A DNA stretch of 64,000 nucleotides from a virus, in the IMG/VR virus record IMGVR_UViG_3300020463_001735, positions 16,187 through 80,186 of that record. One strand, 5' to 3'. Each line of letters opens with the position of its first letter. Within the stretch, counting starts at the first letter, position 1. A model generated the notes under the pieces. That model saw only the letters and a list, made by a program, of their open reading frames with translations, made no database searches and was not told where the DNA came from. This document shows positions 44,940 to 53,266 of the stretch, in pieces. The translations under genes were made by a program, and so were the position numbers.

Positions 44940-47486
44940 TTACCTTGTCCCTTTAACCTCTTGTTTGTTAGTGTTAACAGGCGGTAAAGGTTCTGCTTTA
45001 ACATTTGTGCCATCTGGCTCTAATGTGAGACTTGCCAATCTAGTAATTTGACCATTAATTAAATTATAGAAGTAACCTCTACCTGTTTTTTGTCTAAGCC
45101 CTGTCTGTGTAAGACCAGTTTTTGGATCAACAGCATCTGCATATCCAACAGCACTTTTAAATTGATTAGCTAAACTACTAATACTAGAGCTTGACCAGGT
45201 TATACTTTTAGACTTCAAATACGCAACAGCAATATCAGTTGCAATTACTGGATCATTAGCAAGGTCTGGGTTTTGTACAATGTTTGGATGACCGGAGGCT
45301 TTACCATATGTAGTGTAGTTATTCTTGAACGTAATTTGTATCATTCCTCTACCTCTATATTTGTATCCTTCGTTTGCGGCATTTCCATATCTACCGCCAT
45401 ACACCGTATTACCTATAGTAGCTGGCTTACGTGCAATAGCATTTGCTATTCTAACCTTATCAGCTCTAGTGACTTTTTTCTTAGGTTTATTAAATTCTTT
45501 AGCTGCCGCAAGTTTAAGTCTATAATCAAAAACTCTTAATAATGCACTCGCACTATAATTTAAAATTTCACTTTTTGGTTCAAAAGTACATTCATGATGT
45601 ACTTGTGCCATAGCCATAGCTACTGCTTCTGCATTGCCACCTTGTTTAGCACTTTTTGTTTCATCAAGTCCTAAGGCACTACAAAGTTGATTGACAAAGT
45701 ATCTTTCCATATCTGAAGGTGCTACTGGTTTATTTGGTTGTTCACCTATTTCACCTTCTTGTCCTGGAACAATTCCGTTGCCTTCAACTTCAACAGTTTT
45801 TCCATCTATTGTTTCTGTCTTATCGTTAGCCTGTTCTCGCCATTGTGTTGTGGTAGGACGTTGATCTTGATCGGTTTCAATAGGAGGACTAGCATTTCTG
45901 TTTACATAACTAGGAGCATCATTTGCTTTTGTGTTAGTTGCTGTAAAAATTGTTGGATTCAAATGCTCATGACCTAACCAAGGTTCGTGTTCTGGTAGTC
46001 TTACCGGAAAGGCAGCATCTAGTGCTTTTTTGGCTTTTGGCGCTACAACAGCTTCTGCTGCCATTGCGGCTGGAATGCTAGGATTTAAATCAATAGTTGC
46101 ACCAGTAATCTTTGTTGCTTTTGTGGTGTTTATATCTAATGTTTCTCCTTGTGCAAAACGTGTTGATAAATCGCTTTTTATATCAAGCATACCTTGTGCG
46201 TGTATTCTTGTATTTGTTGTTGACTTTACATCTAAGGATTCTTCAACAGTCAACTTACCATTTGCAGTGACATTAATATTTAGGTCTTTACCTGTGCTTA
46301 AATTTGCTGTATCACCTACAAGCATATTCAGTTCTGCACCTACTTGAAAATTCATATCTATACCTGTTTTAATATCAGTGCGTTGCCCTGTCCTTATTTT
46401 AGTGTTATCACCTGTATTCACATTAAAGTTTTTTCCTGCATACATATTGATATCTCTATCAGCCGCAATGTTTAAATCTAATTCAGTGTGTATGCTAATA
46501 CTATCTCTACTGTAGATATCTATTTTGCCTAAACTGGTAAGTTCTATCCAAGCAGTTCCTTTGGCATTACCTATGTAAATTAAATCTTCAGAGTTATGCA
46601 TCAACAGCTGATGTCCTGTGCGTGTACGAAGTCTAACTAATTCGTTATGTGGTACATCAGCAAAACCTTTTTTGTCTTTATCTTCTTCTACACTAACATA
46701 TTCTGCTTTTGTTTCACTAGCATACCCTGTACGCAAAATTGCAGGGTCACCGTCGTCCATAACAAATGTGGAACCACCTAATCTGTTGTAAAATCTTTGT
46801 GTACCGCCGGTTCCAGGAGAACCATATTGTGTCCTTGGTGCTCCATCTCTACGATCTTCAGGACCAGGTGTACTCCAGCCAAATACCATACTAGGTACTT
46901 CTCGTCTTGCACTAGAAGTAGTTGTTCCTCTAATACTGTCTTCAAATAATCCTTGTGTTTTTAAATTAAATTCTGCATCATCACTGTGAGGCTTTATAAA
47001 TTTTGTAGGATTTTTTCCTGCACCAGTTTCAATTTTTTTGTTGTATTCGCCTACAGGATATGGTTTTGAAGTATCATCATCATTATAGAATGAACTTGCC
47101 ATTCCAGGCAACATAAAGTTCATATATTCATCTTGCACACAACCGATCCAGTAACCTCTGCTTCGATTACCTTCAGCAAAAATGACAAGTACTTGCGTGC
47201 CTATATCTGGTGGTACTGCCCACATACCATAACTTTTTTGTGTGTACTTGTAACCTTTATTTTTTGTTAATCCAGCAAAAGGTGTTACACCATAAAAAGG
47301 TGACATATATTTTACTGTAATTATTTCTCCAGTACCTTGAGTAGAATTACCACTTTCCACTACTTTCAGTAGCTCAACTTCTAGTGACCCCATATATTTT
47401 GCATCGAGGTGATTAACAACTTTTGCAAGAAAAGGACCAGGATCTTTTATTATCTGTCCAGAGGGGCTTCTAGTTTGTTCAGACAT
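44940..47486 (-). CDS. 5: Baseplate hub/spike protein gp5 with C-terminal GH19-type lytic domain
   Basis: The 848-residue protein has an N-terminal OB-fold (about 15-105; LGVPP-like WAVPPDIGTQVLVIFAEG, RGYWIGCV). Repeats at about 310-470 are of the spike beta-helix type (DLNIAADRDINMYAGKNFNV and further such units). From about 593 there is a glycoside hydrolase 19/endolysin-type domain (VHHECTFEP with candidate Glu632, GGRYGN, YRGRGMIQITFKNNY). It pierces the outer membrane and digests peptidoglycan during injection. In T4 the lysozyme lies between the OB-fold and the helix and is of another family; here it follows the helix. It starts in a TAATG overlap with the upstream hub gene. Confidence 0.9.
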   Translation of the reverse strand: MSEQTRSPSGQIIKDPGPFLAKVVNHLDAKYMGSLEVELLKVVESGNSTQGTGEIITVKYMSPFYGVTPFAGLTKNKGYKYTQKSYGMWAVPPDIGTQVLVIFAEGNRSRGYWIGCVQDEYMNFMLPGMASSFYNDDDTSKPYPVGEYNKKIETGAGKNPTKFIKPHSDDAEFNLKTQGLFEDSIRGTTTSSARREVPSMVFGWSTPGPEDRRDGAPRTQYGSPGTGGTQRFYNRLGGSTFVMDDGDPAILRTGYASETKAEYVSVEEDKDKKGFADVPHNELVRLRTRTGHQLLMHNSEDLIYIGNAKGTAWIELTSLGKIDIYSRDSISIHTELDLNIAADRDINMYAGKNFNVNTGDNTKIRTGQRTDIKTGIDMNFQVGAELNMLVGDTANLSTGKDLNINVTANGKLTVEESLDVKSTTNTRIHAQGMLDIKSDLSTRFAQGETLDINTTKATKITGATIDLNPSIPAAMAAEAVVAPKAKKALDAAFPVRLPEHEPWLGHEHLNPTIFTATNTKANDAPSYVNRNASPPIETDQDQRPTTTQWREQANDKTETIDGKTVEVEGNGIVPGQEGEIGEQPNKPVAPSDMERYFVNQLCSALGLDETKSAKQGGNAEAVAMAMAQVHHECTFEPKSEILNYSASALLRVFDYRLKLAAAKEFNKPKKKVTRADKVRIANAIARKPATIGNTVYGGRYGNAANEGYKYRGRGMIQITFKNNYTTYGKASGHPNIVQNPDLANDPVIATDIAVAYLKSKSITWSSSSISSLANQFKSAVGYADAVDPKTGLTQTGLRQKTGRGYFYNLINGQITRLASLTLEPDGTNVKAEPLPPVNTNKQEVKGTR

Positions 47487-50137
47487 TATAATGTTCCTCT
47501 AATTCTATTAACTACTGTCGTCTCTGTTGGTTTAGGTTTACTACCCTTGTTGGTATCAGCACTTGTTGTAGTCTGGCTTGCTCCTCCGCCAGTAGAATTA
47601 GTTTTGCTTGTTTTTTCATCTTTCTTTTTACTAGGCACTTGTGTAGGATTTCCTGTTGGATCTGTGCTTTCATTCAAATTGTTTTGTTTATCACCATCTT
47701 TAACCATTCCATTTCCGTCTTGTGCTGGAACCGCCTTTGTATCTGTATCTTGATTTTTTCTACGCATACACTTTAGGCGCTGTGTAAACTTGCCGTCGGA
47801 AAAATCATTTTCAACTAGCAATACTTTATATACTCCGCTAAATGCTCCTACTGGCTTAGTTCCGAGTCCTGGAAATTCCATCCAATTTTCACCAGTATCA
47901 ATTGGAGTTCTGAAATTAAGTGTAATATCAACTTCACTACGTTGATATTCTATTGTGCCGTCTTTTGTCAAATTAATTGTTGCTGGATCTGCTTCAGCAT
48001 TATAATTACCCATTCCGCTATCAGCAATGTAGTATGGATCTCCCATTATAGTGAGATGAATTAAAATTAAATCTGTACCATTTGTTATTGCTTCGTTATA
48101 TTGCCTAGCCACTTGGTTCTGTGCATGGGTCTCACCACCCCCACCACCTGATGAATTTTGTGCTCCTGTGGTTTCAATAGTAGGGCTTGTTCCGGAGTCA
48201 CTGTTAGCATTATTTCCTTCTGCGACAGCAGTTGGTTGCTCCTCATTTCCTGCAACACTATTATTTTGTCCTGCTAGTTTACTATCTGCGTTTAGTTGAC
48301 CTTTGTCTGCATTAATTGCAAGAAAATAAGCATAATTTATTTCAATATCAAAATCTAAAATATCTTTGTTAGCACCAGTATATATGTAATTGTATTCTTT
48401 ACAAGTTTGTTGTCTTATTTGATCTATCCCAGGTGTTGCTGTGTTAGGATTGGCCATTGCACTTACATGGACTTTGTAGGGCACTAATTGATATACATAA
48501 ACTTTAGGATACTTGCCGTTAAAATTAACCCCTTCAGGTTCATCAACCATATAGATGTTTACTTCAACTCTATACCAATCTACCATTCCATTTGCATCAG
48601 GGTTGTTTACATTTTCTGCAAGTTTCCTACCATAATCTGATAAAATTACGACTTCTTCTATTATGTCTTGTATTTTTGTACCGGCAGCAAATGTAAAAGT
48701 TCTTTGATCTTCACTAATTGTTAAACTACCTCTGCTGAATACGCCTGGTTTATCTTTTACTTCTGTAAATTTAGGTTTACCAAAAGGAACATCACCCCCA
48801 TCTAAAAAACTTTTGACTATTTTAGAATTTCCTATGGCGTTAACGTTTATACTATTTTCTGCATTAGATCTTATTTGTTCACCAAACTCGCTACGTTTCA
48901 ACACAAAGCCCTTAACATTTTGCAGTTCTCTTTCTGCTACTTCAAGCATTTCGTCATCTTCTATATCTCCAAAAGCAAGTTTTATAGCCTTGGCTTTATT
49001 TGCTTCAGAAAATTCTCTAATCTCTTCACCTGCTTGTGAAAGTTTTGACTTGGTTGTAGCTCCTTGTTGATTATCTAAAGCTCCTAGTAGTACTTCTGTC
49101 ACACTAGATAATTCTTGCGGGAAAGCAATTACAAACTGATCTCCTCTCGGTGTTTGTTTAGCTTCTTCTTGTCTTACTTCTCGATCATTAAGCACAGTGG
49201 CTAAACTTCTTGGTCCAGATTGTAGTAATTCACCCACTGTTGTGCCGGTCAAACTAATATCTGTTTTAACTTTCTGTACTTGATCAGATAATGCTGTTTC
49301 GTGATAAGGCACAGCCGTTACATTGTATGAACTTCCACCTTCTTGTACATTAAATGTTACATTCATAAAATGCAATGGAAAAATACGCCTTGCTTTTGCT
49401 GGACGCATGTATTTTCCATCGTCATCAAATCCTACAAATTCAACACTAAGTACATATGGTGAGCCAACATAATTCTCATATCCTGCTTGTTTTGCGGCAA
49501 GATTAATTGTTTGCAAAAACATTCCCATGCTGTAGGGTTCAAGCACTTCAAAAGTTATATTAGTGGCGTTAGTAGCCCTACTACCGTCAGTGGGTGCAAT
49601 TACAGTTTTTATGTTAACATTGTCTATAAAATATTCTACAGCGCCAGATTGTTCAAAAGCAGTTCTAACCTTTTTTGGTCCTGCTCCTCCTCCTGACTTT
49701 AATATTAATATCTCAGGATCTGCATATCTATAGGTCAAGTCTGGATAATTTAATTCATATGGTGTCAAACATCCTAGTGTGAAAATATAATTCATACTAG
49801 AAAAATCTTCTAATTGGTTGGGAAATGGTAGGCTACCGCCTAGATCATCTATAGCACTGGCGCCGCCTGCTTGACCTAAATTACCTAAACCTGTTATTCC
49901 TATTAAATCTAAGCCGCTAGGCAATTTTACTTTGCCTGCAAGACTTTGAACAGCACTATTAACTGCCGCTTGTGCCTGGCTTTGAACTCCTGATAGTGTT
50001 CCGTTTATGTCAATATTTGCCGCTTGTTGAAGATTAGGAACTTTCGACTGTATTTCGCTTACAGCATTATCTAAACTAAGTCCACCTGCCTTTGCTCTGT
50101 TTAACAGATTCTGTGGTTTAAAATTTCCAATTGGCAT
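47486..50137 (-). CDS. Baseplate hub protein, gp27-like by position
   Basis: The 883-residue protein follows gp53 and precedes gp5, where the hub ring protein would be. Its start has an amphipathic helical region, then FSSMNYIFTLGCLTPYELNYPDL. The C-terminal part has GVYKVLLVENDFSDGKFTQRLKCMRRKNQ, a phrase typical of the last tube-like domain of hub proteins of gp27 type. Pro/Ser/Thr/Asn-rich linkers (about 600-650 and the last 80 residues) look disordered. T4 gp27 is 391 aa, so this version is much enlarged. The call rests on gene order and the C-terminal phrase. Confidence 0.65.
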   Translation of the reverse strand: MPIGNFKPQNLLNRAKAGGLSLDNAVSEIQSKVPNLQQAANIDINGTLSGVQSQAQAAVNSAVQSLAGKVKLPSGLDLIGITGLGNLGQAGGASAIDDLGGSLPFPNQLEDFSSMNYIFTLGCLTPYELNYPDLTYRYADPEILILKSGGGAGPKKVRTAFEQSGAVEYFIDNVNIKTVIAPTDGSRATNATNITFEVLEPYSMGMFLQTINLAAKQAGYENYVGSPYVLSVEFVGFDDDGKYMRPAKARRIFPLHFMNVTFNVQEGGSSYNVTAVPYHETALSDQVQKVKTDISLTGTTVGELLQSGPRSLATVLNDREVRQEEAKQTPRGDQFVIAFPQELSSVTEVLLGALDNQQGATTKSKLSQAGEEIREFSEANKAKAIKLAFGDIEDDEMLEVAERELQNVKGFVLKRSEFGEQIRSNAENSINVNAIGNSKIVKSFLDGGDVPFGKPKFTEVKDKPGVFSRGSLTISEDQRTFTFAAGTKIQDIIEEVVILSDYGRKLAENVNNPDANGMVDWYRVEVNIYMVDEPEGVNFNGKYPKVYVYQLVPYKVHVSAMANPNTATPGIDQIRQQTCKEYNYIYTGANKDILDFDIEINYAYFLAINADKGQLNADSKLAGQNNSVAGNEEQPTAVAEGNNANSDSGTSPTIETTGAQNSSGGGGGETHAQNQVARQYNEAITNGTDLILIHLTIMGDPYYIADSGMGNYNAEADPATINLTKDGTIEYQRSEVDITLNFRTPIDTGENWMEFPGLGTKPVGAFSGVYKVLLVENDFSDGKFTQRLKCMRRKNQDTDTKAVPAQDGNGMVKDGDKQNNLNESTDPTGNPTQVPSKKKDEKTSKTNSTGGGASQTTTSADTNKGSKPKPTETTVVNRIRGTL

Positions 50138-50440
50138 TTATAGTCCCAATACTCTAAATAAAGACTCACCTTGCGGAATAAAAATTTCTATTCCTGGTTC
50201 CATATCATAAACCGGATCTTTAATAATATCCATGTTACGTTGTGCAAAAACCCAATACAAATTTTTATCACCGTAAAGGTCATATGCAAGTAAATCAGGT
50301 CGATATGCATATTGCGGTTCAATTGCATATCTAACATCATCTGAATTTTCAGGCACAGGCCTAATAGATAATAAATCTAGATACTGGTTGTTCTTAAAAT
50401 TTGTTTTAGCATATGCACTACTACTTCCGTATGTTGCCAT
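50138..50440 (-). CDS. 53: Baseplate wedge protein gp53-like (LysM-type fold)
   Basis: The 100-residue protein has YRPDLLAYDLYGDKNLYWVFAQRN and then DPVYDMEPGIEIFIP, the LysM-like pattern of gp53-type baseplate proteins (tyrosine/tryptophan block, then G..I.IP). T4 gp53 is 196 aa, and short versions are usual in marine relatives. It shares its first bases with the end of gp48. It would link gp25/gp6 wedges to the hub. Confidence 0.75.
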   Translation of the reverse strand: MATYGSSSAYAKTNFKNNQYLDLLSIRPVPENSDDVRYAIEPQYAYRPDLLAYDLYGDKNLYWVFAQRNMDIIKDPVYDMEPGIEIFIPQGESLFRVLGL

Positions 50441-51288
50441 TAGATGAATCCTCCATCTGCACCTTTTCCTAGTGATGCACCGCCTACAAAACTTGCTAGA
50501 CTAAATTGTTCTACTGCTTTCCTTGAATATATAGGTTGTAATGTAACTTGTATGTTGCTTTGTACAGGTACCCAAGCATTTATAGGTGATGGTACTTGTA
50601 TATAATCTACTTCTGAACCAAGTTCAACACTAAACTGTGTAATAACACAAGGCACATTATTAAACATAAAATCACCGTAACCTTTTACCTTTACTACAGG
50701 AGGTGGAGATCCTTGTTGATCTGTTGCTCCATACGCCATTTTAGTTGCACTTCGTAAAAAATGAACTGCCGCAACCCAATATGCACCTTCTCTTGCATTT
50801 TCAATGAAAAAATCTCCTACAATACTAAACTGTTCAACTCTACTGTTTTGGTATGCCATAAAGGGATAATTAGTATGTATAGGTTGTATTGCATTATAAC
50901 TAGCACTGTGGCTAATTAGTATCTGAGGAGTATAAGGAAAAATTAATCCGTTTGTTTCGTATAGGGGTTGTAAATATGGTGAAGATTCAAAGTTGTTACC
51001 TGATGGTAAACTGATTCTTACACGCCAATCATATTCATCACCTACAAAACCTACATCTGTAAATGGAGCAAATCTTTGTATTGGCATACCAAATCCTGGT
51101 AAGCCTCTACTACGTAATGCTTTACCAAATAGACTACCGGCAGCTTTAAGCGGATTTGCCTTAAAATCACTAAATGTTTTTGATAAATTTTGTTTAATAT
51201 TATTAGAACCTACAAGGCTTTCAACACTACCTTGAATGTTTCTTGCTTGTGATTTTAAGTTTGAGGCTACGGCCGGAAAATTTATCAT
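50440..51288 (-). CDS. 48: Baseplate tail-tube cap protein gp48
   Basis: The 282-residue protein has an N-terminal helical part (ASNLKSQARNIQGSVESLVG) and a tube-like body. The body includes DEYDWRVRISLP, LIFPYTPQILISHSASYN, YPFMAYQNSRVEQFSIVGDFF and EGAYWVAAVHFLRSATKMAYG, the pattern of gp48/gp54 tube-initiator proteins that copy the tail-tube fold. It starts the minus-strand baseplate operon (48, 53, hub, 5, 25, 6). The control region shared with gp55 on the other strand is short. Confidence 0.85.
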   Translation of the reverse strand: MINFPAVASNLKSQARNIQGSVESLVGSNNIKQNLSKTFSDFKANPLKAAGSLFGKALRSRGLPGFGMPIQRFAPFTDVGFVGDEYDWRVRISLPSGNNFESSPYLQPLYETNGLIFPYTPQILISHSASYNAIQPIHTNYPFMAYQNSRVEQFSIVGDFFIENAREGAYWVAAVHFLRSATKMAYGATDQQGSPPPVVKVKGYGDFMFNNVPCVITQFSVELGSEVDYIQVPSPINAWVPVQSNIQVTLQPIYSRKAVEQFSLASFVGGASLGKGADGGFI

Positions 51289-51310
51289 ATTTTTTGTACT
51301 CCTATGTAAG

Positions 51311-51318
51311 TATTTAGT
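51311..51318 (-). promoter_or_regulatory. Late-like promoter motif ACTAAATA
   Basis: ACTAAATA on the minus strand lies 23 bp before the gp48 ATG. It differs at one base from NATAAATA. The same 8-mer lies before the prohead core gene at 62954, which supports it as a variant late motif. Confidence 0.45.
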
Positions 51319-51346
51319 TGACTTTTTAATGTGCGTATATTATAAT
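51318..51346 (+). promoter_or_regulatory. Sigma70-type promoter for gp55
   Basis: TTGACT (51318-51323), a 17-bp spacer and TATAAT (51341-51346) precede a GGAGAG ribosome site and the gp55 ATG at 51370. The -35 box abuts the divergent late motif for gp48. Confidence 0.85.
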
Positions 51347-51369
51347 ATAACTATTAAATTGGAGAGAAA

Positions 51370-52200
51370 ATGGCAAGACGAATAAACTATTTAAACAATC
51401 GTGATATTTTATCTGAAATACACAAATCAAAAAGCACATTCTGTAGTTTTGTAGGAGATGAAGATCATCGATTTGATATAATACTTCCTAGTGTTGAAAA
51501 AATACACATAAGAACAATAGCAGAAGCAAAAAGAAATAAAGCAAAAAGATTAGCATTACATGCTTACGAGTCAGCAAAAGCAGAAGGACGCAAAGTAAAA
51601 CAAGCAGAATTCGAAATAGATTACAGAAAAATTGACAAGAAAGATTTAGTATTCAGAATAATGACGTTCGAGCATATTCCGGAAGAACCTGGTAGAAAGA
51701 AAAATCCCAAGACAGTAGCAGATACAAGAGTAAAATTAAACTTTCCTCCATTCCAACACTATAGATTTAATGAACAAGATCAACTGATTTGCGTAGGAAA
51801 GTCGCATTGGCAAGGTGGTATGGAAAACGGTGCTTTCGATCTAACACACGGAAAAGCAACAAACAAACTTGCAATGATGTGGATGAAACTTTGCGATCGT
51901 TATGCAACAAGAGGTAATGTACGTGGTTACACTTACAACGACGAAATGCGTGGACAAGCAATACTACAACTAGCACAAATAGGACTACAATTCGATGAAT
52001 CAAAATCAAACAACCCTTTTGCTTATTACACCGCTGCTGTTACTAATAGCTTTGTACGTGTTATAAACTTAGAAAAACGTAATCAAAATATTAGAGACGA
52101 CATTCTCGAAATGAATGATATGAATCCAAGTTACACTAGACAGCATGCAGGTGAATGGGAAGCGGCTATAAAAAGAGAAAAAGAGATGTCAAAAAAGTAG
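51370..52200 (+). CDS. 55: Late-transcription sigma factor gp55
   Basis: The C-terminal half of this 276-residue protein is the conserved gp55 region: FDLTHGKATNKLAMMWMKLCDRYA, RGYTYNDEMRGQAILQLAQIGLQFDESKS, NPFAYYTAAVTNSFVRV and IRDDILEMNDMNPSYTRQ. These correspond to sigma region 2 (DNA melting) of this minimal family. T4 gp55 is 185 aa; the extra N-terminal 100 residues are usual in marine phages. gp55 directs host RNA polymerase to TATAAATA-type late promoters, several of which lie in the window. Its own promoter is of the host type, consistent with early or middle synthesis. Confidence 0.92.
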   Translation: MARRINYLNNRDILSEIHKSKSTFCSFVGDEDHRFDIILPSVEKIHIRTIAEAKRNKAKRLALHAYESAKAEGRKVKQAEFEIDYRKIDKKDLVFRIMTFEHIPEEPGRKKNPKTVADTRVKLNFPPFQHYRFNEQDQLICVGKSHWQGGMENGAFDLTHGKATNKLAMMWMKLCDRYATRGNVRGYTYNDEMRGQAILQLAQIGLQFDESKSNNPFAYYTAAVTNSFVRVINLEKRNQNIRDDILEMNDMNPSYTRQHAGEWEAAIKREKEMSKK

Positions 52201-52229
52201 TTGACTTTATACACAAACTATTGTATAAT
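52201..52229 (+). promoter_or_regulatory. Sigma70-type promoter for gp47/gp46
   Basis: TTGACT begins directly after the gp55 stop codon, followed by a 17-bp spacer and TATAAT (52224-52229). GAGAGGA lies before the TTG start at 52256. Confidence 0.85.
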
Positions 52230-52255
52230 AAAGAAAAATACGAGAGGACTCTAAA

Positions 52256-53266
52256 TTGTTTAATAAAGCGGCTGTCTTTACCGACATTCATTTTGGTTTA
52301 AAAGGCAACTCTAAAGTACATAATGAAGATTGTGAACGTTTTATTGATTGGTATATAGAACAAGCACAAAAAAATAACTGTGACACTGGAATATTTTGTG
52401 GTGATTGGCACCACAATAGAAACAGTCTTAATTTAACTACAATGGATGTTACTATCCGATGTATGGAAAAACTAGGAGAAGTATTTGAAAATTTTTACTT
52501 CTTTGACGGCAATCACGATTTATACTATAAAGATCGACGTGATGTTAACTCTACTGCTTTTAGCAAATATATTCCTGGAATTACATTTATAGATAAAATT
52601 ACAACTATAGAAGATGTTACTCTTGTACCGTGGCTAGTAGGCGAAGAATGGAAAAAAATTCCTAAAATTAAAAGCAAGTATATGTTTGGTCATTTTGAAC
52701 TACCTAGTTTCTATATGAATGCAATGGTTCAAATGCCTGATACAGGAGAACTGCAAGCAAAGCATTTTGAACATCAAGAATATGTATTTTCAGGACATTT
52801 TCATAAAAGACAAAAACAAGGAAAAGTACATTATATTGGTAATGCACTTCCGCATAACTATGCAGATGCTTGGGATGATAATAGAGGAATGATGATCCTT
52901 GACAGAAAAAACAATGCTGAGCCAGAATATTTAAACTGGACAGCCTGTCCCAAGTATAGGACTACAACATTAAGTAAACTACTTGATCCAGATTCAGATA
53001 TAATTAAATCTGACATGTATCTGCGTGTAACACTTGACTTGCCTATCTCTTACGAAGAAGCACAATTTATAAAAGAAACATATATTAACAATCACAAGTG
53101 TAGAGAAATAACACTTATTCCACAAAAACAAATTGAAGAAATATCTACAGAACTTGACATCAGCAAATTTGAGTCAGTAGATGAAATTGTAAGTAAAGAA
53201 ATATCTGCTATTGACAGCGATAATTTTAACAAAAAAATGCTATTGGACATCTATAACGAACTATGA
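52256..53266 (+). CDS. 47: Recombination nuclease subunit gp47 (Mre11/SbcD-like)
   Basis: The 336-residue protein starts at TTG with a good ribosome site. Metallophosphoesterase motifs appear in order: FTDIHFG (D10, H12), GIFCGDWHHN, FDGNHD, MFGHFE and SGHFHKR. These hold the two metal ions of Mre11-type nucleases. T4 gp47 is 339 aa. With gp46 it resects DNA ends for recombination-dependent replication and host DNA breakdown. It overlaps gp46 by ATGA, giving coupled synthesis of the complex. Confidence 0.93.
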   Translation: MFNKAAVFTDIHFGLKGNSKVHNEDCERFIDWYIEQAQKNNCDTGIFCGDWHHNRNSLNLTTMDVTIRCMEKLGEVFENFYFFDGNHDLYYKDRRDVNSTAFSKYIPGITFIDKITTIEDVTLVPWLVGEEWKKIPKIKSKYMFGHFELPSFYMNAMVQMPDTGELQAKHFEHQEYVFSGHFHKRQKQGKVHYIGNALPHNYADAWDDNRGMMILDRKNNAEPEYLNWTACPKYRTTTLSKLLDPDSDIIKSDMYLRVTLDLPISYEEAQFIKETYINNHKCREITLIPQKQIEEISTELDISKFESVDEIVSKEISAIDSDNFNKKMLLDIYNEL

